Source of the DNA: Didemnitutus sp041906465
Lineage (GTDB): Bacteria > Verrucomicrobiota > Verrucomicrobiia > Opitutales > Opitutaceae
DNA: 64,000 bases
Direction: 5' to 3'
Assembly (NCBI GenBank): GCA_041906465.1
Contig: JAYRJE010000011.1
Span: forward strand, 62,001-126,000
The translations under genes were made by a program, and so were the position numbers. Numbering within the stretch: the first letter of the stretch is position 1; the number at the start of each line of letters is the position of its first letter. The notes under the pieces are model-generated. The model worked only from the letters and a program-made list of their open reading frames with translations. It did not search any database and had not been told where the DNA came from. Of this stretch, positions 43,945 through 53,091 are shown piece by piece.

Positions 43945-44868
43945 TCAGATCGACCAGTCGAAATCCTCGATGCCGCCGAGCACTGCTTCACGCGTGCGGC
44001 GCGGACGGACGACAAGATTCGTGTCTTGATAGTAGGCGATGCTGTTCGCGGGAATGGAATCGAGCAGCCAGACGTTGGCGCCGACCACCGAATGTGCGCC
44101 GATGCGCGTCGTGCCGCCGAGGATGGTGGCGTGGGCGTAGATGGTGACGTGGTCGTCGATTTGCGGGTGGCGCTTCACGCCCTTGATGGGCTGGCCGGTG
44201 GCGTCGACCTCGAAGGATTTCGCGCCCAGCGTGACGCCCTGGTAGATTTTGACGTGGTTGCCGATGACCGCGGTCTCGCCGATGACGACGCCGGTGCCGT
44301 GGTCGATGAAGAAATGCGTGCCGATCGTCGCGCCGGGATGAATGTCGACGCCCGTGCGTTCGTGCCCGAACTCCGTGATCATGCGCGGCAGCAGCGGCAC
44401 GCCTTCGCGATAGAGGACGTTCGCAATGCGCTGCAGCGAGACGACGAGCACGGACGGGTAGGCGAGGATGATTTCCTCGAAACTGCGCGCCGCGGGGTCG
44501 CCCGTGTATGCGGCGTTCACGTCGGTCTGGATGATGCGGCGAATATCCGGCAGACGCGCGAGCGTGGTGGCGGTGGCGCGCTCGGCGTGACCGACCGGGT
44601 CGTTATCGCCGGCGAAACGGAGCGACTTCTCGATTTCGGCGCGCAGGTTGCGGTCGATTTTCGCCAGCTGGGGAGTGAGCCAAGATTCGATATCTGCCTG
44701 CTTCAGCGAACTCGCCTCGAAAAATCCTGGGAACAGCACGTGCATGAAATCACGTGCGATTTCCGCCACGCAGTCCTGCGAGGGCAGGTTGGGGCCGTCG
44801 AGGTGATTGATGCCGCCGTCGCGGGCGTAGGATTCGAGCAGGGCTTGGGCGAGGGCGTTCGGCTGCAT
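43945..44868 (-). CDS. cysE: serine O-acetyltransferase (EpsC-type CysE)
   Basis: 307-residue hexapeptide-repeat acetyltransferase making O-acetylserine from serine and acetyl-CoA. The left-handed beta-helix (GVDIHPGATIGTHFFIDHGT, GETAVIGNHVKIYQGVTLGA, TIYAHATILGGTTRIGAHSV) holds the catalytic His of IDHGTG. The extended N-terminal helical domain is typical of the EpsC/plant-like class. It completes the cysteine route with the converging cysK. Start ATG at 44868, about 95 bases before tRNA-Leu on the same strand. Confidence 0.93.
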   Translation of the reverse strand: MQPNALAQALLESYARDGGINHLDGPNLPSQDCVAEIARDFMHVLFPGFFEASSLKQADIESWLTPQLAKIDRNLRAEIEKSLRFAGDNDPVGHAERATATTLARLPDIRRIIQTDVNAAYTGDPAARSFEEIILAYPSVLVVSLQRIANVLYREGVPLLPRMITEFGHERTGVDIHPGATIGTHFFIDHGTGVVIGETAVIGNHVKIYQGVTLGAKSFEVDATGQPIKGVKRHPQIDDHVTIYAHATILGGTTRIGAHSVVGANVWLLDSIPANSIAYYQDTNLVVRPRRTREAVLGGIEDFDWSI

Positions 44869-44963
44869 GGAGCGGCCCGGACGATCCGCGAAAAGCTCGG
44901 CCGGGTCAAATCACCCGCGCGTCAGTTCGCCTCGGAAAAGACGGCCACAGCGGCCTTGCGGGT

Positions 44964-45048
44964 TGGTGCTCAGGGGGGGACTCGAACCCCCACGCCTTAC
45001 GGCACACGCACCTCAAACGTGTGTGTCTACCAATTCCACCACCTGAGC
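44964..45048 (-). tRNA. tRNA-Leu (anticodon GAG)
   Basis: 85 bases including an encoded CCA. Acceptor GCTCAGG/CCTGAGC, an anticodon stem CACGT/GCGTG with loop TTGAGGT giving GAG, a long variable arm (TGCCGTAAGGCG) as in type II tRNAs, and the T arm GGGGGTTCGAGTCCCCC. Reads CUC/CUU leucine codons. Confidence 0.95.
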
Positions 45049-45233
45049 GATTTCCGAGAACGGAAGGGCGAATTAGGTAAATCGCCGAACCCTTGTAAAG
45101 CACTGAAATGCGCTTGCGTTGAACTTTCTGCACCCGGACACTCCGGCTTCCGCGTGGCACGACTGTAGCTCGCGGAACACCAAGCCAGTAAACCGACTCC
45201 CACCGGGTAATCACACCCGTTTCTCCGCCCTTC

Positions 45234-47234
45234 ATGGACGACCAAAAGCCCGCCCCCGAAAGCAACGACGAGGGTCTGAACAAAATCGACCTCTCGCAGC
45301 TGCAGAGCTTCACCTTCGGCACCCAATGGACCGAAGTTAAACCCGTCGGCCCCGGCGGTCGTCGCGAACGCGACGATCGCGGTGGCGAACGCCGCGACCG
45401 GCGTGACGACGGTTTCCGCGGAGGTCCTGGCGGCGCACCACGCGATCGCCGCGGCTTCCGCAAGCCCGCGGGCGCGCCGGCCGGCGAGGGTGGCGCAGCC
45501 GCGCCGCAGACGCCGGAAGGCGAGCGTCGTTTCGGCGGAGCGCCGGGCGAGAATCGTCCGCCGCGCGGCGACGGTTTCCGCGGTGGTCCGCGGCGTGATT
45601 TCCGCAGCGGCCCCGGCGGCGGCGATCGTGGCGAGCGTCGCGATTTCCGCGGCGGCGAGCGCCGCGAATGGGGCGGCGAGCGCGGCGCGCCGATGGAGCG
45701 CGGTCCGTATATCAGCCCGTATTTCACCGCGACGTGCTATCCCGAAGACACTGGCTTTGCCGCGATGGTGAAGGCCGTGCGCGCTTCGTGCCGCACGTTC
45801 CAGCTCTTCGAAATCACGAAAGCCGTCCTCGAGAAGAACGACCGCTTCGTCGTCGTCGTGCAACGCAAGGCGCCGGAGAAATCCGCCGCGCCTGCCGAAG
45901 GCGAAGCCGCGGCGGCGAAGCCCGGCCCGCTGTTCATGACGATCCCGGATCACCTGCCGTTCGACACGGAAGAGGCCGCGATCCAGCACGTGCTGAAAAA
46001 CCACCTCGCGAATTTCTTCGACACCGCCGACGTCGAGATCGAAGCCCCGAAGGGCAATTTTCCGATCATCAACAAGTGCGGCATCACCGGTGAACTGCTC
46101 GGACCGCCGAACTACCACAAGTATCAGCAGATTCTCCAGCAGCACCACGCCACGCGGCTCGGCCGCATGCCGTTCGAGAAATTCCGCGACAGCATCATCT
46201 CCTCGCGCGAGCCGGAAGTCGTCCAGCAATGGATGGACAAGATGAAGAAGGCCACGCGTTACACGTGGAATCCGAAACTGGTGAAGCCGGCCGTGCCCGC
46301 ATCCGTTCCGGCGGTGGCGACTCCCGCGGAAGGCGCTGCGCCGGTCGATCCGGCCGCCGCGGCGACGCCGTCCACCGAGGTCGCTCCGACTCCGGCTCCC
46401 GAAGCCGCACCGGCTCCGGCGCCTGAGGCCGCGCCCGCCGGCCCGAGCTTCGACTCGATCGAGGAAGCCCGCGCTTACCTGCTCACGAACGCGAAGGAGA
46501 AAGTCGTTCGCGCCGTCGAGAACGTGCGTTTCCACGGCAAGCTCATCGAGAAGCTCCCGCCCGGCGAAATCAAACGCGCCGTCGAGGGCCACGTGGAGCG
46601 CCAGCGCCGCTTCCCGCTCGATACCGCCAACGCGCTCCGCGGCCGCCTGCGCCGCGAGGGCTTCACGATCTTCAAGAAGGGCTCGCGCGGCGTCTCCTAC
46701 GTGTGCGCTGTGAAGCGCCGGTTCCGCGTGCCTGGCCAGGTGTTCTCCGAGTCGATCGGCGCGCTCATCGACTTCATCGAGAAGAACCCGATGATGCACG
46801 TGAAGGATCTGCCGCAGAAATTCCTCGGCGTCGATCTTGCCGCCGCCGTGGCCGCCGTGCCGCTGCCGGAGGGCGCTTCGCAATCGCAGTCGCCGTTCCA
46901 CGCGCTGTCGCCCGAGCAGGGCGAGAAGCTGCGCAAGATGAACCAAGACCTGCGCTGGCTCGTCATGGAGGGCTACGTCACCGAGTTCTCCGACGGCAAA
47001 CTCTTCGCTCCGCCGCCGATCACGCCGCAAGCCGGCAAGAAGGCCGACGAGCATGGCGAGGAACACGACCCGGTCGACTTCCCCGAAGCGCCCGCGCCGG
47101 AGGCTCCCGCTGCGCCCGCGGCGGAAACGCCTGCCGCCGCTCCGAGCGAGGCTGCTCCGGCCGCCGAGCCGACTCCCGCGCCGGAAGCTCCGGCCGCGGA
47201 ACAGCCGAAGACCGAGCCGCCCGCCGGTTCTTGA
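45234..47234 (+). CDS. Arg/Gly-rich putative RNA-binding protein of unknown function
   Basis: 666-residue protein. Residues 35-155 are an Arg/Gly/Asp-rich, low-complexity segment with many RGG, GFRGGP and RRD units, like RGG boxes of RNA-binding proteins. Residues 160-350 form a conserved-looking domain (YISPYFTATCYPEDTGFAAM, then PNYHKYQQILQQHHATRLGR). A Pro/Ala-rich linker follows, then another globular domain (about 405-560; FDSIEEARAYLLTNAKEKVV, RLRREGFTIFKKGSRGVSY) and a long acidic Pro/Ala-rich tail. I recognise no family. A cytosolic RNA or ribosome-associated role is a guess from composition. It is monocistronic. The antisense frame of similar length is rejected. Confidence 0.75.
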   Translation: MDDQKPAPESNDEGLNKIDLSQLQSFTFGTQWTEVKPVGPGGRRERDDRGGERRDRRDDGFRGGPGGAPRDRRGFRKPAGAPAGEGGAAAPQTPEGERRFGGAPGENRPPRGDGFRGGPRRDFRSGPGGGDRGERRDFRGGERREWGGERGAPMERGPYISPYFTATCYPEDTGFAAMVKAVRASCRTFQLFEITKAVLEKNDRFVVVVQRKAPEKSAAPAEGEAAAAKPGPLFMTIPDHLPFDTEEAAIQHVLKNHLANFFDTADVEIEAPKGNFPIINKCGITGELLGPPNYHKYQQILQQHHATRLGRMPFEKFRDSIISSREPEVVQQWMDKMKKATRYTWNPKLVKPAVPASVPAVATPAEGAAPVDPAAAATPSTEVAPTPAPEAAPAPAPEAAPAGPSFDSIEEARAYLLTNAKEKVVRAVENVRFHGKLIEKLPPGEIKRAVEGHVERQRRFPLDTANALRGRLRREGFTIFKKGSRGVSYVCAVKRRFRVPGQVFSESIGALIDFIEKNPMMHVKDLPQKFLGVDLAAAVAAVPLPEGASQSQSPFHALSPEQGEKLRKMNQDLRWLVMEGYVTEFSDGKLFAPPPITPQAGKKADEHGEEHDPVDFPEAPAPEAPAAPAAETPAAAPSEAAPAAEPTPAPEAPAAEQPKTEPPAGS

Positions 47235-47265
47235 GTGCGTTGCGAGTTGCCTCGACGCGACTCCC

Positions 47266-47316
47266 TCTGAGTTGGAGCGGATTGATCTCAATCCGCTCCC
47301 AACGCGTCGGGTCCCG
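47266..47316. repeat. GGAGCGGATTGA-type palindrome
   Basis: GGAGCGGATTGATCTCAATC then CGCTCC, a near-perfect palindrome, related to the one at the TPR gene end (20162-20181). Confidence 0.55.
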
Positions 47317-47337
47317 CGCGTTCCGCCTCAGCCAGCC

Positions 47338-47832
47338 ATGCTAATGCGTCGCGTCGCAATCATCGGCAACGCGGGCTCCGGCAAATCCACGCTCGCGCGG
47401 CGCATCGCCGATGAGTGCGGTGCGCCAGTCCTCGACCTCGACACGATTGCGTGGGAGCCGGGCAAGCCGGCTTCGCCACGCGCCTCCGATCGAGCTGTGG
47501 CGGACGTTCGCGCGTTCTGTGCGGCGAATGCGTCCTGGGTGATCGAGGGCTGTTACGGCGATCTCGCCGCGGCTGTCCTCGATGGCTCGGTCGAACTCAT
47601 CTTCCTGAATCTCTCCGAAGACGCCTGCGTGCGCCAATGCCGCGGACGAGCGTGGGAGCCGCACAAGTGGAAGACGAAGGAAGCGCAGGATGCGCACCTC
47701 GACTGCCTGCTCGATTGGGTGCGCGCTTACTACACGCGGGACGGCGTGATGTCACTGCGTGGCCACCGCGAAATTTTTGACCGCTACACGGGACCGAAGC
47801 GCGAAATCACCGACCCCGCGCTCGCACGCTAG
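47338..47832 (+). CDS. P-loop nucleoside/shikimate-type kinase-like protein
   Basis: 164-residue protein with a Walker A motif GNAGSGKST (residues 10-18) and DLDTIAWEPG, which follows the pattern of adenylate-kinase-like or 'topology modulation' FlaR-like small kinases. The lid region CRGRAWEPHKWK is basic. Substrate unknown. ATG at 47338 (a second ATG two codons on). It converges with and overlaps tsaE by four bases. Confidence 0.8.
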   Translation: MLMRRVAIIGNAGSGKSTLARRIADECGAPVLDLDTIAWEPGKPASPRASDRAVADVRAFCAANASWVIEGCYGDLAAAVLDGSVELIFLNLSEDACVRQCRGRAWEPHKWKTKEAQDAHLDCLLDWVRAYYTRDGVMSLRGHREIFDRYTGPKREITDPALAR

Positions 47833-48263
47833 CGCAGCCGCAGGTGGTGCTGGTCGCCATCGACGATCGAGAGCGTGAGGTGCAGTGCGTGCGGGGGAAT
47901 CCAGCCGGCGATTTTCTCGGGCCACTCGATCGCGAGCACCCAGGGACTGATGAGAAACTCGTCGAGCATCAGGCCCTCCATTTGGTCGTCGCCTTCGAGT
48001 CGATAGGCGTCGACGTGCACGAGCATGCGGCCTTCGCCGCGGTAGACGGTGTAGATCGAGAACGTCGGGCTCGTGACGTGCTCGTGCACGCCGAGGCCTT
48101 CGGCGAGACCCTGCACGAAAGTTGTTTTGCCGACGCCCATGTCGCCGTGCAGCGCGAGCGTCGTGTCCGGCGCCAGCGTGGCCGCAAATTCGGCGGCGAG
48201 CCGCCGCGTGGCGTCAGCCGACTCCGTCGTGAGGCCGGCGCGCAGCTTAGCGGAGATGCTCAT
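47829..48263 (-). CDS. tsaE: tRNA threonylcarbamoyladenosine biosynthesis ATPase TsaE
   Basis: 144-residue small ATPase of the t6A37 pathway, stimulating the TsaB-TsaD transferase. Walker A is GDMGVGKTT (residues 40-48), followed by SPTFSIYTVYRGEG and HVDAYRLEG typical of the family. Its start lies inside the 3' end of thiL (17-base overlap), so the genes are coupled. TrmO, which further modifies t6A, is also encoded in this window. Confidence 0.93.
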   Translation of the reverse strand: MSISAKLRAGLTTESADATRRLAAEFAATLAPDTTLALHGDMGVGKTTFVQGLAEGLGVHEHVTSPTFSIYTVYRGEGRMLVHVDAYRLEGDDQMEGLMLDEFLISPWVLAIEWPEKIAGWIPPHALHLTLSIVDGDQHHLRLR

Positions 48264-49206
48264 AACCGCTGTAATCCAGCAGACGCACCGCGCCGGCGGG
48301 CATGTTTTCCTTTTTCGCGAACGTGCCGATCTGCGTGAGCCGCAGGCGCGGGAAACGTTTTTTCCACGCGGCTTCGAATTTCCTTTGGTCGGCGCGGTAG
48401 CACACCACGACGAGCAACTCGTAGTCCTCGCCGTCGCCGAGCGCGTGAAAGAGCGGCGTCTGCTTTGTTTGTGTGGCGCAGCGGCGCGCGGCGGCGCTGA
48501 TCGGCACGGCTTCCTCGCGGATGGCGGGCGCGAGGCCTTCGGGCGTCAGCGAGTCGAGGTCCTTCGCCAAGCCGTCGCTCACGTCCATCATTGCGCACAC
48601 TTCGCTGCGACGCGCGAGCCACATGCCTTCGGTCAGGCGCGGGGTAAACTGATAATGATGGCCGAGCAACGAGCCGCCGAGTGTGCCCGTCACGTAGATG
48701 CGATCCCCCGGCATGGCCCCGCCGCGGGTGACGACGCGTTGGCCGGCCGCCTCGCCGTGCAGGGTCAGGAACGCGCCAAAAAAACCGGCCGGCCCTTGCG
48801 TGATATCGCCGCCGACGATCTTGACGTTGAACTGGCGTGCGGCCGCGGCGATCCCCAGGTAGAATTCGCGCAGCCATGCCACGCTCGTGTCCGCCGCGAG
48901 CGCAAGCGAGAGCACGGCGGCGACGGGGCGGCCGCCCATCGCGGCGATGTCGCTGAGGTTGCGCTTGAGCAGCTTGGCGCCGACGGCGCGTGCGGGCACG
49001 GCGTCGTCGAAATGCTGGCCGTAGATCACCGGGTCGGTGGTGATGAGCATCTGCTTGCCGCTCGAGGGGACGACGGCGCAATCGTCGCCGATGCCGAACG
49101 GCGCCTTCGGCGACGCGTTGCCGAGCCAGTGGCGCAGCTCGACGATCAGTCGCTGCTCGCCCAAGGCGACAACGGACTCGGCGCGGAGCGGCGTGAACAG
49201 TTTCAT
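48247..49206 (-). CDS. thiL: thiamine-monophosphate kinase
   Basis: 319-residue ThiL phosphorylating thiamine monophosphate to the active diphosphate. PurM-like fold with GIGDDCAVV, TTDPVIYGQHF, LKRNLSDIAAMGG (catalytic/magnesium sites) and DVSDGLAKDLDSL. The ATG at 49206 matches the family start (KLFTPLRAESVVALGEQRLI) and overlaps the stop of the CPBP gene as ATGA. Coupled downstream to tsaE. Confidence 0.94.
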   Translation of the reverse strand: MKLFTPLRAESVVALGEQRLIVELRHWLGNASPKAPFGIGDDCAVVPSSGKQMLITTDPVIYGQHFDDAVPARAVGAKLLKRNLSDIAAMGGRPVAAVLSLALAADTSVAWLREFYLGIAAAARQFNVKIVGGDITQGPAGFFGAFLTLHGEAAGQRVVTRGGAMPGDRIYVTGTLGGSLLGHHYQFTPRLTEGMWLARRSEVCAMMDVSDGLAKDLDSLTPEGLAPAIREEAVPISAAARRCATQTKQTPLFHALGDGEDYELLVVVCYRADQRKFEAAWKKRFPRLRLTQIGTFAKKENMPAGAVRLLDYSGYEHLR

Positions 49207-50069
49207 ACGTTGAGGCCCGACAGGAGGATCACGAGCGTGTTCAGATTGAACAGGCCATGCGCGACGATGGGGACGCGAATGTCGCCGGTGCGCTCGTAGG
49301 CCAGTGCGAGCACCGCGCCGAGCACCGCCAGGGGCACGAAGCTGGCCCAGTTGCCATGCAGCGCGCCAAAAAGGACGCCGCTCGCGAGCAGTGCGATGGC
49401 GCGGCCGAAGCGCTGCCGGCAGAAGCGGAAGAGGGCGCCGCGAAAGAGCAGTTCCTCGTTCAACGGGGCGAGAACGCACGCGATGAAGAGCATGGCGGCG
49501 AGCAGCGACTTCGAGTGGACGCCGTTGAACACCGCGATCAGGTCCTGCGGATCGACCGGCAGGCCGAGCACGCGCAAGATGAGATTCCAGGCGGCGCTGG
49601 TGAGCGCGATCACCGGCAGCGCGATCAGGAAGGCGGAAAGAGCGTGCACGAACACCTTCGCCAGCGGTTCGCGACGAAACTCAATCGGCGCGGGGGGCGG
49701 CGTGCCGTAATCGGTGTGCAACGCGCGGCGCAGAATGCGGAAGAGCGGCCAACCGAGCAGCCCGATGCCGTGGAACCCGACACCGTAGATCACCACCTCG
49801 AGCCCCGCGCGTTGGGGGGAGTCCTTGATCGCGGCCCCGAAGAACTGCTGCGCCGCGATCTGGCCGATGATTCCGCAGAAGAAAATGGTGAGGACGAGGA
49901 ATGTCACCTCCGCGCCGTTCAGCTCCCAGTGTCCGAGCCGGCTGCGGTCGAAGAGCCGCGCGCGATGTTCCGGCGCGCCCAAGCCGCGGGCGAGGAGCCA
50001 GGCTCCCACCAGCAGCATGGCCACCTCCAGTGCGTAGACGGCGATCTGATGGGGAGCGAGAGACGACAT
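49203..50069 (-). CDS. CPBP-family intramembrane glutamic endopeptidase
   Basis: 288-residue membrane protein with about 8 hydrophobic segments and the CPBP/Abi signature: EELLFRG (tandem Glu and Arg), FGALHG and HGLFNL, the residues that form the intramembrane active site in CAAX-type proteases. Bacterial members have roles in membrane signalling or bacteriocin immunity, but the substrate here is unknown. Head of a tight minus-strand unit with thiL and tsaE; the PLD gene lies 57 bases upstream and may be in the same transcript. Confidence 0.88.
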   Translation of the reverse strand: MSSLAPHQIAVYALEVAMLLVGAWLLARGLGAPEHRARLFDRSRLGHWELNGAEVTFLVLTIFFCGIIGQIAAQQFFGAAIKDSPQRAGLEVVIYGVGFHGIGLLGWPLFRILRRALHTDYGTPPPAPIEFRREPLAKVFVHALSAFLIALPVIALTSAAWNLILRVLGLPVDPQDLIAVFNGVHSKSLLAAMLFIACVLAPLNEELLFRGALFRFCRQRFGRAIALLASGVLFGALHGNWASFVPLAVLGAVLALAYERTGDIRVPIVAHGLFNLNTLVILLSGLNV

Positions 50070-50126
50070 GGATCGCCTGACTGAAACGGTTTTCCTGAGC
50101 GAGGAAAGCTCCGAGTCGGGCGTGAC

Positions 50127-50714
50127 TCAGCGGGCGTTGGTTTTGGCCTTGGACTTCGGCTCGTTGGCGGCCTTGGGCTTCACCTCGCTGGTGCTCGGGG
50201 GCTTGGGCTCGGGACTCTGCCAAACGCGGACAAATTCCGCGGTGCACTCGGCCGCCAGGCGCGCATCGCGCAGGATGATCAGATTCTCCCAGTTGTTCGC
50301 CTTGGCGTTGTTCGTCCAGTTGTAGCTGCCGAGCGTGACAGTCAGGCCGTCGAACACGGCCATCTTTTCGTGCATGACGCCGCGGCCCTTGCCGTAACGA
50401 TAGACGGCGCGCTTGGCGCCGAGTTGCGCGATGAGTTCGTCGGACAATGAGTTCTTTTCCGCGCCTTGGGTCCGGTCAAAGACGATCCGGACGTCCACGC
50501 CGCGCTTGGAAGCGGCGACGAGAGCGTTGGCGATGTCCGCGTCGGTCAGCGAATACATCAGCAGGTGGATGCTCTTCTTCGCACTGTTGATCTCGCGGAG
50601 GACGACGCTCGCGACGGGATCGGAGCGGGAGAAATAGATCTCCGGATCGACGGCATGCGCCGTGACCAACACAAAACAAAGCAAAGCGCTCGCGAGAAGC
50701 GCGCGAAATTTCAT
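50127..50714 (-). CDS. secreted phospholipase D-family nuclease
   Basis: 195-residue protein with a Sec signal (1-21) and one HKD motif, HEKMAVFD, followed by GSYNWT. One motif per chain means a homodimer, as in Nuc-type endonucleases or cardiolipin synthase-like enzymes. The preceding SIHLLMYSLTDADIANAL matches the PLDc_2 domain start. The Lys/Pro-rich tail (KPKAANEPKSKAKTNAR) could bind nucleic acid or the envelope. It is the first gene of the run ending at tsaE. DNA or phospholipid as substrate cannot be told apart from sequence. Confidence 0.85.
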   Translation of the reverse strand: MKFRALLASALLCFVLVTAHAVDPEIYFSRSDPVASVVLREINSAKKSIHLLMYSLTDADIANALVAASKRGVDVRIVFDRTQGAEKNSLSDELIAQLGAKRAVYRYGKGRGVMHEKMAVFDGLTVTLGSYNWTNNAKANNWENLIILRDARLAAECTAEFVRVWQSPEPKPPSTSEVKPKAANEPKSKAKTNAR

Positions 50715-50849
50715 AGCCCGAGAGGTGACGGACGTCAGCTGAAACGAAGTCCGCCGCGCTGTCGAACGCCGAGTCGCCGTCGGGCGCTCAGCCCTGCGTG
50801 CGGCCTGTCGCCTCAGGGACAGCGGCGACCACCTGGTGGCACGAGCGGT

Positions 50850-52139
50850 TCAGACGATAGCGTCGTTTTCAAAGACGACCTTGCCGCCGACGATCGTGGT
50901 TTTCACGCGGCCGGTCAGCTTCTTGCCGTGCCACGGCGAGTTGCGGCTTTTCGACTGGCCCTTCGCGGCGTCGTAGGTCCACGGCTCGGTCGGGTCGAAG
51001 AGGCAGACGTCCGCGTTGGCGCCTTCGGCGAGCGTCCCGGCGGGGAGCTTGAGGATGTTGGCGGCGCGGCGGGTCATCAGGTCGATGACGTAGGGAAGCT
51101 TGAAGCGCGCTTCGCCGACGAGCACGTCGAGCGTGACGGCGAGCGCGGTCTCGAGTCCGATGATGCCGTTGGGCGCGTAGTCGAACTCGCGGTCTTTTTC
51201 GTCCGGCGAGTGCGGCGCGTGGTCGGTGCCGATGCAGTCGAGGGTGCCGTCCTTGAGGCCGGCGATGATGGCCTGCCGGTCCGCTTCGGTGCGAAGCGGC
51301 GGGTTCATCTTGAAATGCGTGTCGTAGGTCGCGAGCGCTTCGTCGGTCAGCGCGATGTGGTGCGGTGTGGCTTCGGCGGTGACGCGCACGCCGTCCTTCT
51401 TCGCGCGGCGGAGCAACTCGACCGAGTAGGCCGAGCTGATGTGCTGCATGTGGATGTGCGCGCCGGTGTAGTGGGAAAGGATGATGTTGCGCGCGACGAT
51501 GATATCCTCGGCGGCGTGCGGCCAGCCTTTGAGGCCGAGGCGCGTGGAGACGGCGCCTTCGTTCATCACGGCCTTTTCGGTGAGCGAATCATCCTGACAG
51601 TGGTCGAGCACGCAGAGGTCGAACATTTTCGCGTATTCGACGGCGCGGCGCATGAGCTCGTTCGACTGGACGCAGAGGCCGTCATCGGTGAGGGCGACGG
51701 CGCCGTTGGCCTTGAGCGTGCCGTGCGGCGCGAGCTGCTTGCCCTGCATGCCGACGGTGATGCACGCGGTCGGATAGACGCGGACGGCGGCCTTGGCGGC
51801 GGCGCCGTTGACGAGTTGGAGCGTGCCGGCGTTGTCGATCACGGGCGAGGTGTTCGGCATGCACACGACGGTGGTGAAACCGCCGGCGGCGGCGGCGCGC
51901 GAGCCGGTGAGGATGTTCTCCTTGTGCGTCTGGCCGGGCTCGCGGAAGTGGACGTGGATGTCGACGAGGCCGGGCGCGACGACGAGGCCCTTGGCGTCGA
52001 TGACGCGGGCTTGTTTCTTCTGCGCGCCGGTGAAGGACGCGACGAACTTACCGTCGAACGCGAAGACATCGCCGACGGCATCGCGCTTGGAAGCGGGATC
52101 GATGACGTGGCCGTTTTTGATCCAGAGAAGGTCGGGCAT
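50850..52139 (-). CDS. pyrC: dihydroorotase (class I)
   Basis: 429-residue amidohydrolase closing carbamoyl-aspartate to dihydroorotate. Zinc-site residues are visible in DIHVHFREPG, LDHCQ, MQHISSA and GTDHAPHS. LTDDG carries the aspartate that bridges metals in the Bacillus/Aquifex-like class I enzymes instead of a carboxylated lysine. ATG at 52139 is 5 bases from the pyrB stop, so the two are co-translated. Last gene of pyrR-pyrB-pyrC. Such class I enzymes often work in a complex with aspartate carbamoyltransferase. Confidence 0.95.
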   Translation of the reverse strand: MPDLLWIKNGHVIDPASKRDAVGDVFAFDGKFVASFTGAQKKQARVIDAKGLVVAPGLVDIHVHFREPGQTHKENILTGSRAAAAGGFTTVVCMPNTSPVIDNAGTLQLVNGAAAKAAVRVYPTACITVGMQGKQLAPHGTLKANGAVALTDDGLCVQSNELMRRAVEYAKMFDLCVLDHCQDDSLTEKAVMNEGAVSTRLGLKGWPHAAEDIIVARNIILSHYTGAHIHMQHISSAYSVELLRRAKKDGVRVTAEATPHHIALTDEALATYDTHFKMNPPLRTEADRQAIIAGLKDGTLDCIGTDHAPHSPDEKDREFDYAPNGIIGLETALAVTLDVLVGEARFKLPYVIDLMTRRAANILKLPAGTLAEGANADVCLFDPTEPWTYDAAKGQSKSRNSPWHGKKLTGRVKTTIVGGKVVFENDAIV

Positions 52140-52144
52140 GGAGG

Positions 52145-53089
52145 TTATTCGACGGGGGCGACGTGCTCGGGTTGGCCGCCGGCGCAGAGGTAGAGGACGG
52201 CCATGCGGACGGCGATGCCGTTGGTGACTTGCTGGAGGATCACGCTGCGGCTGGAGTCGGCGAGGGCGCTGTCGATTTCGACGCCGCGATTGATCGGGCC
52301 CGGGTGCATGATGATGGCATCTGGCTTGATCCACGCGGCGCGCGCCTGATTGAGGCCGAACATGCTGGTGTATTCGCCGAGCGAGGGGAAAAGACCGGAG
52401 GCCTGGCGCTCGTGCTGGATGCGGAGCAGCATCACGACGTCGGCGTCGGCGAGCGCTTCGCGGAGATTGTGCGAGACCGTGGCGCCGAGCGGTTCGAACC
52501 AGTGCGGCACGAGCGTGGACGGGCCGACGATGGTGACGTTGGCGCCGAGCTTGGTGAGCGCGTGGATGTCGGAGCGGGCGACGCGGCTGAAGAGGATGTC
52601 GCCGAGGATGACGATTTTCTTGCCCTTCACGGTGCCGAGGTGCTGGCGCATCGTGAAGACGTCGAGCATGGCCTGCGTCGGGTGTTCGTGCGCACCGTCG
52701 CCGGCGTTGACCACCGGGATGCCGAGCCGCTCGCTCAAGTAGCGGGGCGAACCGCTGGCGGAATGGCGCAGCACGATCATGTCGGCGTGCAGCGCCTGGA
52801 TGTTCAGCGCGGTGTCTTTGAGGGTTTCGCCTTTGGTCGTGCTCGAGCGGTCGGCGTCGAAGGAGATGACTTCGGCGCTGAGGAGCTTCGCGGCCATTTC
52901 AAAGGAGATGCGGGTGCGCGTGCTCGGCTCGAGGAAGAGGTTGACGATGGTCTTGCCGCGGAGAGCGGGGACTTTTTTTACGCGGCGGTCGAGGATGCGG
53001 CGGAAGGCGCCGGCGGTGGCGAGCACCTGCTCGATCTCAGCGGCGCTGAGATCTTCGACGGTGAGGAAGTGTTTTCGCGTCCAGGGCAC
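52145..53089 (-). CDS. pyrB: aspartate carbamoyltransferase catalytic subunit
   Basis: 314-residue ATCase making carbamoyl-aspartate. Carbamoyl-phosphate motif EPSTRTRISFE, loop DADRSSTTKGETL, and the aspartate-domain HPTQAMLD and ILGDILFSRVARS. The start is taken as GTG at 53089 (VPWTRKHFLTVEDLS), which matches the family N-terminus; the frame is open 49 codons further up, but that part is repeat-derived (RKSRIKNRKS). No regulatory subunit (pyrI) follows. Confidence 0.94.
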   Translation of the reverse strand: MPWTRKHFLTVEDLSAAEIEQVLATAGAFRRILDRRVKKVPALRGKTIVNLFLEPSTRTRISFEMAAKLLSAEVISFDADRSSTTKGETLKDTALNIQALHADMIVLRHSASGSPRYLSERLGIPVVNAGDGAHEHPTQAMLDVFTMRQHLGTVKGKKIVILGDILFSRVARSDIHALTKLGANVTIVGPSTLVPHWFEPLGATVSHNLREALADADVVMLLRIQHERQASGLFPSLGEYTSMFGLNQARAAWIKPDAIIMHPGPINRGVEIDSALADSSRSVILQQVTNGIAVRMAVLYLCAGGQPEHVAPVE

Positions 53090-53091
53090 GG

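Noticed and set aside
45027..47291. 754-codon minus-strand frame opposite the RGG protein
   Set aside because: The plus frame has clear domain structure and a better start; the minus frame is Arg/Leu-rich and crosses tRNA-Leu flanks.
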